A DNA stretch of 64,000 nt from NCBI RefSeq assembly GCF_042219825.1, contig NZ_JBHJHQ010000006.1, positions 434,001 to 498,000 on the forward strand, written 5' to 3'. Each line of letters begins with the position of its first letter. Position 1 is the stretch's first letter. The position numbers and the translations under genes are program-made. This stretch comes from JBHJHP01 sp042219825. Its GTDB lineage: Bacteria; Bacteroidota; Bacteroidia; Bacteroidales; UBA5342. Below the pieces are notes generated by a model. It searched no databases. It saw nothing but the letters and a program-made list of their open reading frames with translations, and had not been told where the DNA came from. Shown here one piece after another: positions 37,333 to 46,573 of this stretch.

Positions 37333-37575
37333 TTTACCTTTGGGAACACATTTTTGGGTATTCGCACATAATACGCTCATATTACTTACGTATTCCGGTA
37401 TGCGCCAAAATAATATGCTTATAATACGGTATTCCAGTTTCGTATTACGCCAATATACGATATACGGTTAGTATATGTATTGATAATATGTTATTCCGTT
37501 AAATGTATTCGCCTGTATAATACTGATAATATGGTATTCGGAAAATGGATACCTTCGTATAACGGTATACCTTTA
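37333..37575. repeat. AT-rich tract of degenerate GTATTCCG/ATAATATG repeats
   Basis: The stretch contains many short, imperfect, partly palindromic pieces: GTATTCCG, TAATACG, CGTATTACG, and GATAATATG followed by KTATTCSG twice (near 37480 and 37530). No frame longer than a few codons crosses it. It separates the dehydrogenase gene from the restriction operon and looks like decayed repeats or a protein-binding array. Confidence 0.4.
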
Positions 37576-37615
37576 AAGCTAATTCTTATTCTCCAAAGCA
37601 AAATGTTTACTGTTG

Positions 37616-37626
37616 ACAGTCACTGT
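37616..37626. promoter_or_regulatory. palindrome upstream of the hsd promoter
   Basis: ACAGTCACTGT is a perfect 11-bp dyad. It ends 26 bp before the -7 element at 37653, where a regulator could control transcription of hsdRMS. Whether a protein binds is unknown. Confidence 0.35.
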
Positions 37627-37652
37627 AAATGACAATCAGGTTTAAATTTTAT

Positions 37653-37660
37653 TATCTTTG
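37653..37660 (+). promoter_or_regulatory. -7 promoter element of hsdRMS
   Basis: TATCTTTG matches the Bacteroidota TAnnTTTG element, 74 bp before the GTG start of hsdR. No convincing -33 TTTG is seen at the right distance. Confidence 0.5.
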
Positions 37661-37733
37661 AAAGTCCTGTGGATTTTTAAGAATTATCAGTAGTTTTAAA
37701 ACCACAACTTGGTTTCATTTAACCTGAATTTCT

Positions 37734-40082
37734 GTGAGTGAGATAAACAAAAAAGAACTTAGCGAATCGGATATTTGTGATCTGTACATCACACCGGCCA
37801 TTAAAGAAGCCGGTTGGGATCAGATGCTGCAAATTCGTCGTGAAGTGACGCTTACTCCGGGACCTGTAATTGTGCGTGGCGAAATGTCTGCCCGCAATAA
37901 GAAGAAAAAGAAATTTGCTGATTATGTGTTGTCATGGGAACCTGGTATTCCCATCGCGGTTATTGAAGCTAAGGATAATAATCATTCCGCCAGTCACGGT
38001 ATGCAGCAGGCATTGGGTTATGCTGATATCATGAAAATCCCCAGTGCGTTTAGTTCAAACGGGGATGCTTTTGCATCGCACAATAAAATGCCTGCGGATG
38101 GTGAAGACATCGAAACGGAATTTCCTCTGGATGCATTCCCATCTCCACAGCAGTTGTGGCAACGCTACAAAAAATTCCGTGGTATTGAAGAGGAAGATGA
38201 AAAAATAGCCACAGAGCCTTATTACTCTGATGGTTCAGGAAAGGAACCAAGGTATTACCAGACAGAAGCCATAAACAGGGTAGTGGAAGCAGCAGCCAGT
38301 GGTGAAAAACGATTGCTGTTGGTCATGGCAACCGGTACCGGTAAAACCTATACCACCTTTCAGATTATTTGGCGTTTATGGAAGGCCAGAAAGGTGAAGC
38401 GGGTGTTGTTTCTGGTGGATCGCAATATACTGGCGGATCAAACCCTGGTGAACGACTTTAAACCTTTTGGTTCAGTGATGACTAAAATTAAGAACCGGAA
38501 GATTGATCCATCATACGAAATCCACCTTGGATTGTACCAGGCTATTACGGGAACAGATGAAGCAGATAAGATATTTAAAAACGTGTCGCGCGATTTCTTT
38601 GATTTGATCGTTATCGATGAGTGTCACCGTGGAAGTGCTGCCGATGATTCTGCCTGGCGTGAAATTCTGGAATATTTTGACAGTGCCATTCAGTTGGGTT
38701 TAACAGCCACCCCCAAGGAAACGAAATACGTGTCTAACATCACCTATTTTAATGATCCGGTTTACACCTACAGTTTAAAGCAGGGCATTGAGGATGGTTT
38801 TCTGGCGCCTTATAAAGTAGTAAAAATAAACATAGATAAAGACATAGATGGATGGACACCACCAGCCGGAATGACCGATAATCTGGGAAATGAAATAGAA
38901 GCTCGGCTATATAACCAGGCAGATATGGATCGGATTCTGGTACTGAACCAGCGAACCAAACTTGTGGCTAAACGTGTGATGAAGTTTCTGAATGCCACCA
39001 ATCCTTTTGATAAAACGATTATTTTCTGTGAGGACATCGATCATGCTGAACGCATGCGAAAAGCTATTGTAAACGCTGCCGGAAAGTTGGCTACGGATAA
39101 TCCAAAGTATGTGATGCGCATTACCGGCGACAGCAAGGAAGGCAAAGCTGAACTCGACAATTTTATTGACCCTGAAAGCAAATTCCCGGTCATAGCCACC
39201 ACATCCGATTTGATGTCAACGGGCGTGGATGCCAAGACCTGTAAGCTCATTGTGCTGGATAAAACCATCAATTCAATGACCACCTTTAAGCAGATTATTG
39301 GCAGGGGAACACGCATTGACGAGGACTTTAATAAATACTTTTTCACCATCATGGATATTAAACGGGCGACCGACCTGTTTCATGATCCTGACTTTGATGG
39401 TGAAGCCGTGGTAATTTATGAACCGGATGATGACGATCCGCCCGTGCCACCGGATCCTGAACCAGTTGACGATGAGGATATTGGTTCAGATGATGATGAA
39501 TCAGGTGCCAGAAGATACGTAGTGGATGGCGTTCCGGTATGGATCCTAAATGAGCGTGTGGAATACATTAGTAACGAAGGAAACTTAATTACTGAATCGT
39601 ATGAAGAGTTTTCAAGAAAGGGTGTGCAGTCTGAGTATGCGTCATTGAATGATTTTCTGCAAAGCTGGAATTCAGCGGAGAAGAAAATGGAGATTGTTGA
39701 AAAACTGGAAGAACATGGCGTGGTGCTTGAAAACCTGTCAGAACTGGTTGGAAAGGATTATGGCGACTTTGATCTGATTTGCCATGTGGCATTTGACCAA
39801 CCGCCACTTACCCGAAAGGAACGCGCTAACAATGTGAAAAAGCGCAACTATTTTACAAAGTATGGCGAGCAGGCAAGGGCTGTGATTAATGCATTGCTTG
39901 ACAACTATGCCGACAAGGGTGTAAAAAGTATTGAAAATCCAAGGGTTCTTCAGTTAAAACCTTTCAGTAATTTTGGTACACCATTGGAGATCATAAAAAA
40001 TATTTTTGGAGGCAAACAGCAGTACGAGCAGGCTGTCAGGGAAATTGAAAACGAATTATTTAACCAGGATAGAACAGCATGA
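37734..40082 (+). CDS. hsdR: type I restriction enzyme R subunit
   Basis: A 782-residue protein starting at GTG 37734 (SEINKKELSESDI). The N-terminal nuclease domain shows FADYVL and VIEAKDNN, the D-ExK catalytic pattern. The SF2 translocase follows: Walker A MATGTGKTYT (about residue 200), Walker B IDECH, motif III LTATPKE and motif VI near QIIGRGTRID. A very acidic linker (about 560-590) precedes an EcoEI-type C-terminal domain that docks on the methylase. It cuts unmethylated DNA after ATP-driven translocation. Its stop overlaps the hsdM start (ATGA). Confidence 0.95.
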   Translation: MSEINKKELSESDICDLYITPAIKEAGWDQMLQIRREVTLTPGPVIVRGEMSARNKKKKKFADYVLSWEPGIPIAVIEAKDNNHSASHGMQQALGYADIMKIPSAFSSNGDAFASHNKMPADGEDIETEFPLDAFPSPQQLWQRYKKFRGIEEEDEKIATEPYYSDGSGKEPRYYQTEAINRVVEAAASGEKRLLLVMATGTGKTYTTFQIIWRLWKARKVKRVLFLVDRNILADQTLVNDFKPFGSVMTKIKNRKIDPSYEIHLGLYQAITGTDEADKIFKNVSRDFFDLIVIDECHRGSAADDSAWREILEYFDSAIQLGLTATPKETKYVSNITYFNDPVYTYSLKQGIEDGFLAPYKVVKINIDKDIDGWTPPAGMTDNLGNEIEARLYNQADMDRILVLNQRTKLVAKRVMKFLNATNPFDKTIIFCEDIDHAERMRKAIVNAAGKLATDNPKYVMRITGDSKEGKAELDNFIDPESKFPVIATTSDLMSTGVDAKTCKLIVLDKTINSMTTFKQIIGRGTRIDEDFNKYFFTIMDIKRATDLFHDPDFDGEAVVIYEPDDDDPPVPPDPEPVDDEDIGSDDDESGARRYVVDGVPVWILNERVEYISNEGNLITESYEEFSRKGVQSEYASLNDFLQSWNSAEKKMEIVEKLEEHGVVLENLSELVGKDYGDFDLICHVAFDQPPLTRKERANNVKKRNYFTKYGEQARAVINALLDNYADKGVKSIENPRVLQLKPFSNFGTPLEIIKNIFGGKQQYEQAVREIENELFNQDRTA

Positions 40083-41560
40083 GTAATGTTTCGGGCATCA
40101 TAAAATCCATTCAGGATATTATGCGCAAGGATGTAGGAGTGGATGGCGATGCACAACGCATAAGCCAGTTGGTGTGGATGTTATTTTTAAAAATCGTGGA
40201 CGACCGCGAAGAAGAATTGGAGTTACTGGACGATACCTATAGTTCTCCTTTGCCAAAACATTTGCGTTGGCGGTACTGGGCGGCTGATCCGGAAGGCATG
40301 ACAGGAGAGGAGCTGTCGGATTTTGTGAATCTTCAGCTTTTCCCAACCTTAAAGACCAAACTCAACACACAGGGTGAAGACGGTAAACGGGCCCTGGTGA
40401 TTAAAAATGTGTTTGAGGATGCCTACAACTACATGAAGTCGGGGACCCTGATGCGACAGGTCATTAATAAAATCTGTGAAGTTGATTTTAACGCATCTGA
40501 AGACCGTCATCTGTTTGGCGATATTTACGAACAAATACTTAAAGACCTGCAAAGTGCCGGAAATGCCGGTGAATTTTATACACCACGAGCCGTGACGCAG
40601 TTTATGGTGGACAGGGTAAAACCACAGCTGGATGAACTGGTGTTGGATCCTGCCTGCGGAACCGGTGGATTCCTGACGAATGTGATTGACTATAAGCGCA
40701 ACAATTTTGTGAAGTCACCTGCCGATGAAAAGAAATTGCAGAAAACCATTTTCGGGGTAGAAAAGAAAACGCTTCCGCACATGTTGTGCACCACCAATAT
40801 GATTTTGCACGGCATTGATACACCTATTAATATTCAGCACGACAATACGCTCAGCCGGCCACTGCGCGATTATAAACCTAAAGACCGGGTACATGTGATT
40901 GTGACCAATCCGCCTTTTGGAGGGATGGAAGAAGACGGCATTGAGCACAACTTTCCTTCTGCTTACCGTACACGCGAAACGGCTGACCTGTTTTTAACGC
41001 TCATTATGCATCTGCTGAAAACCGATGGCAGAGCAGCCCTGGTGTTGCCCGATGGCTTTCTGTTTGGTGAAGGCATTAAGACCCGTATTAAGGAAAAGCT
41101 GTTTGAGGAATGCAACCTGCACACCATCGTACGTCTGCCAAACGGTGTGTTTAATCCATACACCGGTATAAAAACCAACCTCTTGTTTTTTAGCAAGGGT
41201 AAACCCACCGAAACAATTTGGTATTATGAGCATCCTTATCCGGATGGTGTAAAAAGCTATAACAAAACCAAGCCCATGCGCTTTGAGGAGTTTAAACCGG
41301 AAATAAGCTGGTGGGGCGATGAAAGCGACAACTTTGCTGCACGGGTTGAAAATGAACAGGCATGGAAAGTACGCAGGGAAGACATAGTGGCCCGAAACTA
41401 CAACCTGGATATTAAAAACCCGCATGAGGCTGAACAGGAAAGCCACGACCCGGACGAATTGTTGCAGAAATACACCCATCAGCAGGAAAAAATTGCCGGC
41501 CTGCACCAGCAGTTGAAAGCAATACTGACGGAATCCTTAACCAAAAACGGAGACAACTGA
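40079..41560 (+). CDS. hsdM: type I restriction-modification DNA methyltransferase subunit
   Basis: A 493-residue N6-adenine methylase subunit. The HsdM N-terminal helical domain occupies about residues 1-140. The catalytic domain has GEFYTPRAVTQFMVD, SAM motif I DPACGTGGFLTN and catalytic motif IV NPPFGG. The C-terminal region (after about 430) is helical and should bind HsdS. With HsdS it methylates the target sequence on both strands and protects host DNA. It overlaps hsdR by 4 bp and is 1 bp from hsdS, so the three are translated together. Confidence 0.95.
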   Translation: MSNVSGIIKSIQDIMRKDVGVDGDAQRISQLVWMLFLKIVDDREEELELLDDTYSSPLPKHLRWRYWAADPEGMTGEELSDFVNLQLFPTLKTKLNTQGEDGKRALVIKNVFEDAYNYMKSGTLMRQVINKICEVDFNASEDRHLFGDIYEQILKDLQSAGNAGEFYTPRAVTQFMVDRVKPQLDELVLDPACGTGGFLTNVIDYKRNNFVKSPADEKKLQKTIFGVEKKTLPHMLCTTNMILHGIDTPINIQHDNTLSRPLRDYKPKDRVHVIVTNPPFGGMEEDGIEHNFPSAYRTRETADLFLTLIMHLLKTDGRAALVLPDGFLFGEGIKTRIKEKLFEECNLHTIVRLPNGVFNPYTGIKTNLLFFSKGKPTETIWYYEHPYPDGVKSYNKTKPMRFEEFKPEISWWGDESDNFAARVENEQAWKVRREDIVARNYNLDIKNPHEAEQESHDPDELLQKYTHQQEKIAGLHQQLKAILTESLTKNGDN

Positions 41561-41561
41561 T

Positions 41562-43322
41562 ATGATTGAAACTTTGGTTGACAGCTTCAATATTTGGGGA
41601 ACCGCGCAAACGCAAAAATCTAAAGGGAAAAAAGCCGGTATTGACAATTTAAGTTTGCATGGAATTAATCGATTGAGGGAATTGATTTTGGAGTTGGCAG
41701 TTCGGGGAAAATTGGTGGAGCAAGATGCAGAAGATGAACCAGCGATTAAGTTGCTACAAAGAATTGAGAAACATAAGGAAAAGTTTATTGTAGAAAGAAG
41801 AATCAAAAAGCAAAAAAAAATAGCTGAAATTACAAGTGCGGAGAAGCCACATAATGTACCAAAAAATTGGACATGGTCAAGATTACAAAATATATGCACT
41901 AAATTGACAGATGGTTCACATAATCCACCAAAAAACTCTGGAAAGGGATTCCCAATGTTGAGTAGTCAAAATGTAACTAATGGATATATTGACTTCTATA
42001 ATCCAACTCGATTTGTTACATCCAAAGATTTTGAAATTGAAAATCAGAGAACCTTGATTGAACCTAATGATATACTACTGACAATTGTTGCTTCGTTAGG
42101 CAGATCAGCTGTTGTTCCTGAAAATGCACCAAAATTTGTTTTACAAAGAAGTGTGGCTGTAATTAGTTCTCCGTTAAATTCTCGTTTTCTTTCAATGCAA
42201 TTAATAGCCCCGAATTGTACAAGATACTATGATTTTCATGGAAAAGGGACTGCCCAAAAAGGTATATATCTTGGCAAACTTGGATTAATGCCCATAGCAA
42301 TTCCACCTCTTGCTGAGCAACACCGCATTGTTGCCAAAGTAGATGAACTGATGGCACTTTGTGATAAGCTGGAACAACAGCAAATGAACCACATTGAAAC
42401 GCACCTGCTTTTGGTAAAAGCACTTTTAAAAACCTTAACCGATGCCAAAGATGCCGAAGCATTAAACGCCGCTTGGCAACACCTGGAACCACACTTTGAT
42501 ATTCTGTTCACCACCGAAGAAAGCATTGACCTGCTTAAACAAACGATTCTGCAACTGGCTGTGATGGGAAAACTGGTGCCACAGGATAAAAACGATGAGC
42601 CGGCAAGTAAATTGCTAAAGAAAATTGAAGCCGAAAAGCTTAAACTGATTAAAGAAGGCAAACTTAAAAAGCAAAAGCCCTTGCCTGAAATTACAGAAGA
42701 CGAAAAACCATTTGAATTGCCGGAGGGGTGGGAATGGATTAAATTTGGATTATTTAGTGAATTTATAAACGGTGACAGGGGAAAAAATTATCCGAACAAG
42801 AGTGAATATGTAAGTGAAGGAGTTGCGTGGATAAATACGGGACACATTGAGCCGACTGGAAAACTTACAACCAGAGACATGAACTTTATCACACGTGAAA
42901 AATATGATTCGCTTCGCAGTGGTAAAATTGAGAGGGATGATTTAGTTTATTGTCTGAGAGGTGCAACATTTGGTAAAACTGCTTTTGTGGAGCCCTATGA
43001 GGAAGGTGCGATTGCCTCTTCATTGATGATTATCAGACCAGTGTTTAAGGAAATGAAACATTTTATCTTCCTATATCTGACCAGTCCTTTTGCAAAACAA
43101 CAATTATTTAGATTTGATAATGGATCTGCTCAACCCAACCTTTCAGCTAATAGCGTTTTAAATTATTATTTCCCGTTGCCACCACTTTCAGAACAGCATC
43201 GAATTGTTACCAAAGTCGATGAATTAATGGCTCTTTGTGACCAGCTAAAAGAGCGCATTGTGGCCTCGCAGGAAATAAAAGTAAAACTGGCTGATGCGGT
43301 GGTGGAGAGGGCGGTGAGGTAA
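41562..43322 (+). CDS. hsdS: type I restriction-modification specificity subunit
   Basis: A 586-residue protein with two target-recognition domains (about residues 95-255 and 380-540). Each is preceded by a similar segment (LAVRGKLVEQD / LAVMGKLVPQD, then a charged helix and KKQK) and followed by the same spacer helix (EQHRIVAKVDELMALCDKL / EQHRIVTKVDELMALCDQL). The duplicated spacers set the distance between the two half-sites. TRD1 DNA is visibly more AT-rich than its surroundings, which suggests that it was exchanged separately. The recognised sequence cannot be predicted by eye. Confidence 0.93.
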   Translation: MIETLVDSFNIWGTAQTQKSKGKKAGIDNLSLHGINRLRELILELAVRGKLVEQDAEDEPAIKLLQRIEKHKEKFIVERRIKKQKKIAEITSAEKPHNVPKNWTWSRLQNICTKLTDGSHNPPKNSGKGFPMLSSQNVTNGYIDFYNPTRFVTSKDFEIENQRTLIEPNDILLTIVASLGRSAVVPENAPKFVLQRSVAVISSPLNSRFLSMQLIAPNCTRYYDFHGKGTAQKGIYLGKLGLMPIAIPPLAEQHRIVAKVDELMALCDKLEQQQMNHIETHLLLVKALLKTLTDAKDAEALNAAWQHLEPHFDILFTTEESIDLLKQTILQLAVMGKLVPQDKNDEPASKLLKKIEAEKLKLIKEGKLKKQKPLPEITEDEKPFELPEGWEWIKFGLFSEFINGDRGKNYPNKSEYVSEGVAWINTGHIEPTGKLTTRDMNFITREKYDSLRSGKIERDDLVYCLRGATFGKTAFVEPYEEGAIASSLMIIRPVFKEMKHFIFLYLTSPFAKQQLFRFDNGSAQPNLSANSVLNYYFPLPPLSEQHRIVTKVDELMALCDQLKERIVASQEIKVKLADAVVERAVR

Positions 43323-43464
43323 ATTTAATTTCTTTTATAAACTCGAAATTGTCAGAAACAACTTTTTCGTTTCCCCATTGAATACTTACAAATATATAAG
43401 TGTTAGTTATTCTTTACAAGGTACATCAAAATACCGGAGATGCTTTCTCTTTCTACAAAATGAT

Positions 43465-45918
43465 TTAAACATTTTTTAAATTGTTTAGAAGATGAATACA
43501 TCTTTTTCTTAATCCAACTCTATTGGTGCTGTTTTTTATTGCTAAGTTGATATCTTCTATTGCACAACTCAATTTTTTTTCAAGATTAAAATTTCTATTA
43601 AAAAATAAGTCGTTTTGTATTTCATAATAATCTAAAAAAGTCTCTGTGTGTATGTATTCAGGAAAATTCTGAAGTTTAATTCTCTTTTCACTATTATCAG
43701 TTATATCAAACAATTGTTTTAGTTCTTCCATAAACTGCCTTGAATATAAAAGAAATTCTTGCTGTTTTTTTCCTCTTAATCTAATCCTTCCACTTTGAGA
43801 ATTTCTAATTTCAAATACTTCTTTATATTTTGCAACATAACAAAACGCTTGAAAATTTAAAACAGCAATAAAGGAAAACTTTAAATGTTCTAGGGTGTTA
43901 TATCCTTTAATTTTTCTGAATTTTTCAATTGCATTATTGCCATAATCTAGTATCGATCCTTTACCCGTTTCACTAAAATACTCACTATATGAAATTTCAT
44001 ACCTGAGTAACTTTTCATATTCATATTTCCAACAATAACCTATTAAAGCAAGTGAAAAATCAAATCTAGGATCGTTAGGAAAAATGTTTTGTGCTTCTTT
44101 CGATAAATCATAAGCGAATACATATTTTCTACTCCTTCGAGCTGCCCAACATGCAATGGCATAAATATCAGCTAATTCTTGTTCAAGTTTGAATAAATTA
44201 AAATTTCCACTACTATTATCATCTGTTATTTCTGATTTCTTTGCATGAATACTTTGACTTTTTTCTTTTATTAAATCTTGAGAGTATTTATATGCTAAGA
44301 AATTGTTTGAATATCCCCTGCCTGAACTTTTATATTTCACTAGTGTTAAAATATATAAAATATAGGGAAGAAGATTAGACTTTGATAAGTCTTCAATATT
44401 ACCTTTTAAATTAATAAATTTAGTTAATTCACTGCTGCTTCCAAAAGTTTCATTTTTGACTTTTAATAAAAGAGGTAATAATATATTTTTATAAAAATTA
44501 TACTCAAATAGAGCTGGAAAAGCACTAAAAGTACTTTCAACTGGATCAGCTCCTCTGTCCAGTTCAACTTCAGAAATAGAACTTTCTAATTTATTAAGAA
44601 ATTCATCAAAGACATTCATTTCTAATAATGAATGTGTGACGAAATTCTTTATGTCTTTATATTCTTGAAATATAGAAATCGTTGAGAATTTTGAACTTAT
44701 AACATCATTTACTTTATCCAGTAAATTATTAAAAATTAAAACTAAATTATTCTTTTCATTTTGGTTAGGTCTATAATGAAATAATCGCTGTATTGCTTCA
44801 ACTTTTATTTTATTCTTTTCATCTATTTTGTTGAGGTATTTCCTTTCTGCATAACGGATCGTCAAATTTTCAATTATCTCTCTATTTGCGAATTTACTTT
44901 CCTTCAACATATTAACTAACATAAAGTTTCTGTCAGATTCCTTTTTGTCGATAATGTGTTCATTAAATCCATGAATGCTTTCCTTGAAAGTTTTAAAGAA
45001 TCTATCAAAGGATTCAATAGTATCAGGTTTATTCTCACTGGAAAAAGAATCCTTACCAAAAAGATTATAAATTAAGTAAGCAAAAATTTGTTTTTTACTT
45101 CTAATAAGAGAATAAGAATGAGGTAATTTATTGATATTAAATGAATTTTCATACCTGTTCTCGAATATTGTATTTCGAAGGGATTTTACTTCCATAGTTG
45201 ATGAAGAAAGAAAAAAGAATAACTCTTTTTCATTGTTTGAAATAGATGTTTTTGTTAAATGGTAAGTTTTTAAGACTGCATTAATATCATGGAATTTTGA
45301 TTTTCTTTTTGATTGCAAAAAATCATATAATTTATTTATTAGCTTTAAATCTTTTTTATATTGTTCTAAATAGTTATTTATTTTTAAGTCCTTAATTTTA
45401 CCCTCGAAATTGATATTGGGAGATGCCATAAGGTCATTAAAGGTTTTGATATCATTACCTATAGTTCCTTCTGATATTGATAACAAAAATGAGTATGATT
45501 GAATAACAAGTTTAACAAACAAATCATTATTTTCAACATTTTTATCCAGGTTTTCGATATAATATTGCAACACGTCAATGTATTTATCAATATTATCTTT
45601 AGTATATTGATTATTAAGTGTACTAAGTAGAAATGCACGGATATTTATTAGCTCATTGAAATAATCATTTAAAAAATAAACTTTAATGTTTTTTGCTAAA
45701 AACAAAAACTCTAATATAAATTGTTCATCAGCAATTACTCCAATGTCTTTATCAACATCATTTCGTAAAGGCCAACAAAAATCAACAATTTCATCAGCAT
45801 CAATAACATAATTGAAATTATATTCTTTACTTAATATATAATCTTTATGAATTTCTCTGATGTCATCATCATCTAAATCATTTAATAATGAGTTTGCAAT
45901 ATTTAAGTTATTTAACAT
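43465..45918 (-). CDS. large protein of unknown function, last gene of SLATT cassette
   Basis: An 817-residue, asparagine/lysine/isoleucine-rich, mainly helical protein without transmembrane segments. Near residue 35 YNFNYVIDADEIVDFCWP resembles the first strand of PIN-like nuclease domains (hydrophobic strand, D-A, then I-D), but further acidic positions could not be matched with confidence. Around residues 590-660 AIACWAARRSRKYVFAYDLSKEAQNIFPNDPRF has TPR-like helical repeats. I recognise no family. It is 10 bp after the preceding gene in a tight minus-strand operon with a SLATT-type protein, and all are strongly AT-rich relative to the neighbouring hsd genes, so the cassette was probably acquired. 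Confidence 0.6.
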   Translation of the reverse strand: MLNNLNIANSLLNDLDDDDIREIHKDYILSKEYNFNYVIDADEIVDFCWPLRNDVDKDIGVIADEQFILEFLFLAKNIKVYFLNDYFNELINIRAFLLSTLNNQYTKDNIDKYIDVLQYYIENLDKNVENNDLFVKLVIQSYSFLLSISEGTIGNDIKTFNDLMASPNINFEGKIKDLKINNYLEQYKKDLKLINKLYDFLQSKRKSKFHDINAVLKTYHLTKTSISNNEKELFFFLSSSTMEVKSLRNTIFENRYENSFNINKLPHSYSLIRSKKQIFAYLIYNLFGKDSFSSENKPDTIESFDRFFKTFKESIHGFNEHIIDKKESDRNFMLVNMLKESKFANREIIENLTIRYAERKYLNKIDEKNKIKVEAIQRLFHYRPNQNEKNNLVLIFNNLLDKVNDVISSKFSTISIFQEYKDIKNFVTHSLLEMNVFDEFLNKLESSISEVELDRGADPVESTFSAFPALFEYNFYKNILLPLLLKVKNETFGSSSELTKFINLKGNIEDLSKSNLLPYILYILTLVKYKSSGRGYSNNFLAYKYSQDLIKEKSQSIHAKKSEITDDNSSGNFNLFKLEQELADIYAIACWAARRSRKYVFAYDLSKEAQNIFPNDPRFDFSLALIGYCWKYEYEKLLRYEISYSEYFSETGKGSILDYGNNAIEKFRKIKGYNTLEHLKFSFIAVLNFQAFCYVAKYKEVFEIRNSQSGRIRLRGKKQQEFLLYSRQFMEELKQLFDITDNSEKRIKLQNFPEYIHTETFLDYYEIQNDLFFNRNFNLEKKLSCAIEDINLAIKNSTNRVGLRKRCIHLLNNLKNV

Positions 45919-45928
45919 TATATATTAT

Positions 45929-46573
45929 TTAGGGAATTAAGTAATCCATGACCTCATCAACCAATAATTCTTTGTTTTTTGAACGATTAAGTTTTACATC
46001 TTCAAATTTTTCGTTAATAAGGCATTCAAAAAATACCTTATAGTAAAATGGTACCCATTCGTCGTCAACAACTTTATTTATTATCTGTGGTAGTTTATCA
46101 TTATCAATCAAATCAAGATATTTTTCAAGAATTTGATTATCATAGTTGAAAATTATAAACTGAAGGAATAATAATTCTTTATCATATTTTATTACCTGCA
46201 TTAAATCAAATTTACTTAGCAATTGCTCAACAATTTCATCTCTAAATCCACATAAAATCAATTTATTTATTCTTAATAAATAAAAACGTCCAGATATTCT
46301 TAGGTTGTCAAATTCGAGTTCAATTTCCAAATTAACGCGGATTATTGTTCGAGTAATTTCGTTCTCAAGCTCAACTAATAATGAGTCATTATCATAGTTG
46401 TCATTGCTTCTCCTAAAGTCTAACCAATATAGCTTATCTTTAATTTTAAAAATAGGCCTCTCAAAAATCAATTTATCCTTTTTTAGACTATATGTATTTA
46501 GATATCCAACTAAATTAGCTTTTTCCATTTTTTTTATTCTATTAAACGATTTTTTAGAACTTTTTCTATCCAT
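45929..46573 (-). CDS. unknown protein, third gene of SLATT cassette
   Basis: A 214-residue protein with basic first 20 residues, then a probable beta-rich domain (LIFERPIFKIKDKLYWLDFR, LEIELEFDNLRISGRFYLL) and a helical end. No motif or membrane helix is recognised. From ATG 46573 it overlaps the preceding gene by 40 bp; an ATG at 46528 would remove the overlap, but AAAGGAAGG before 46573 supports the longer form. The long overlap suggests that the pair is translated together and maintained as a unit. Confidence 0.6.
   Translation of the reverse strand: MDRKSSKKSFNRIKKMEKANLVGYLNTYSLKKDKLIFERPIFKIKDKLYWLDFRRSNDNYDNDSLLVELENEITRTIIRVNLEIELEFDNLRISGRFYLLRINKLILCGFRDEIVEQLLSKFDLMQVIKYDKELLFLQFIIFNYDNQILEKYLDLIDNDKLPQIINKVVDDEWVPFYYKVFFECLINEKFEDVKLNRSKNKELLVDEVMDYLIP

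Noticed and set aside
37333..37575. Replication origin or plasmid iterons
   Set aside because: Repeats are too short and irregular, and there are no DnaA boxes or replication genes nearby.
40994..41506. A 170-residue minus-strand frame inside hsdM
   Set aside because: hsdM is certain in the other strand, and this frame is a shadow of its codon pattern.
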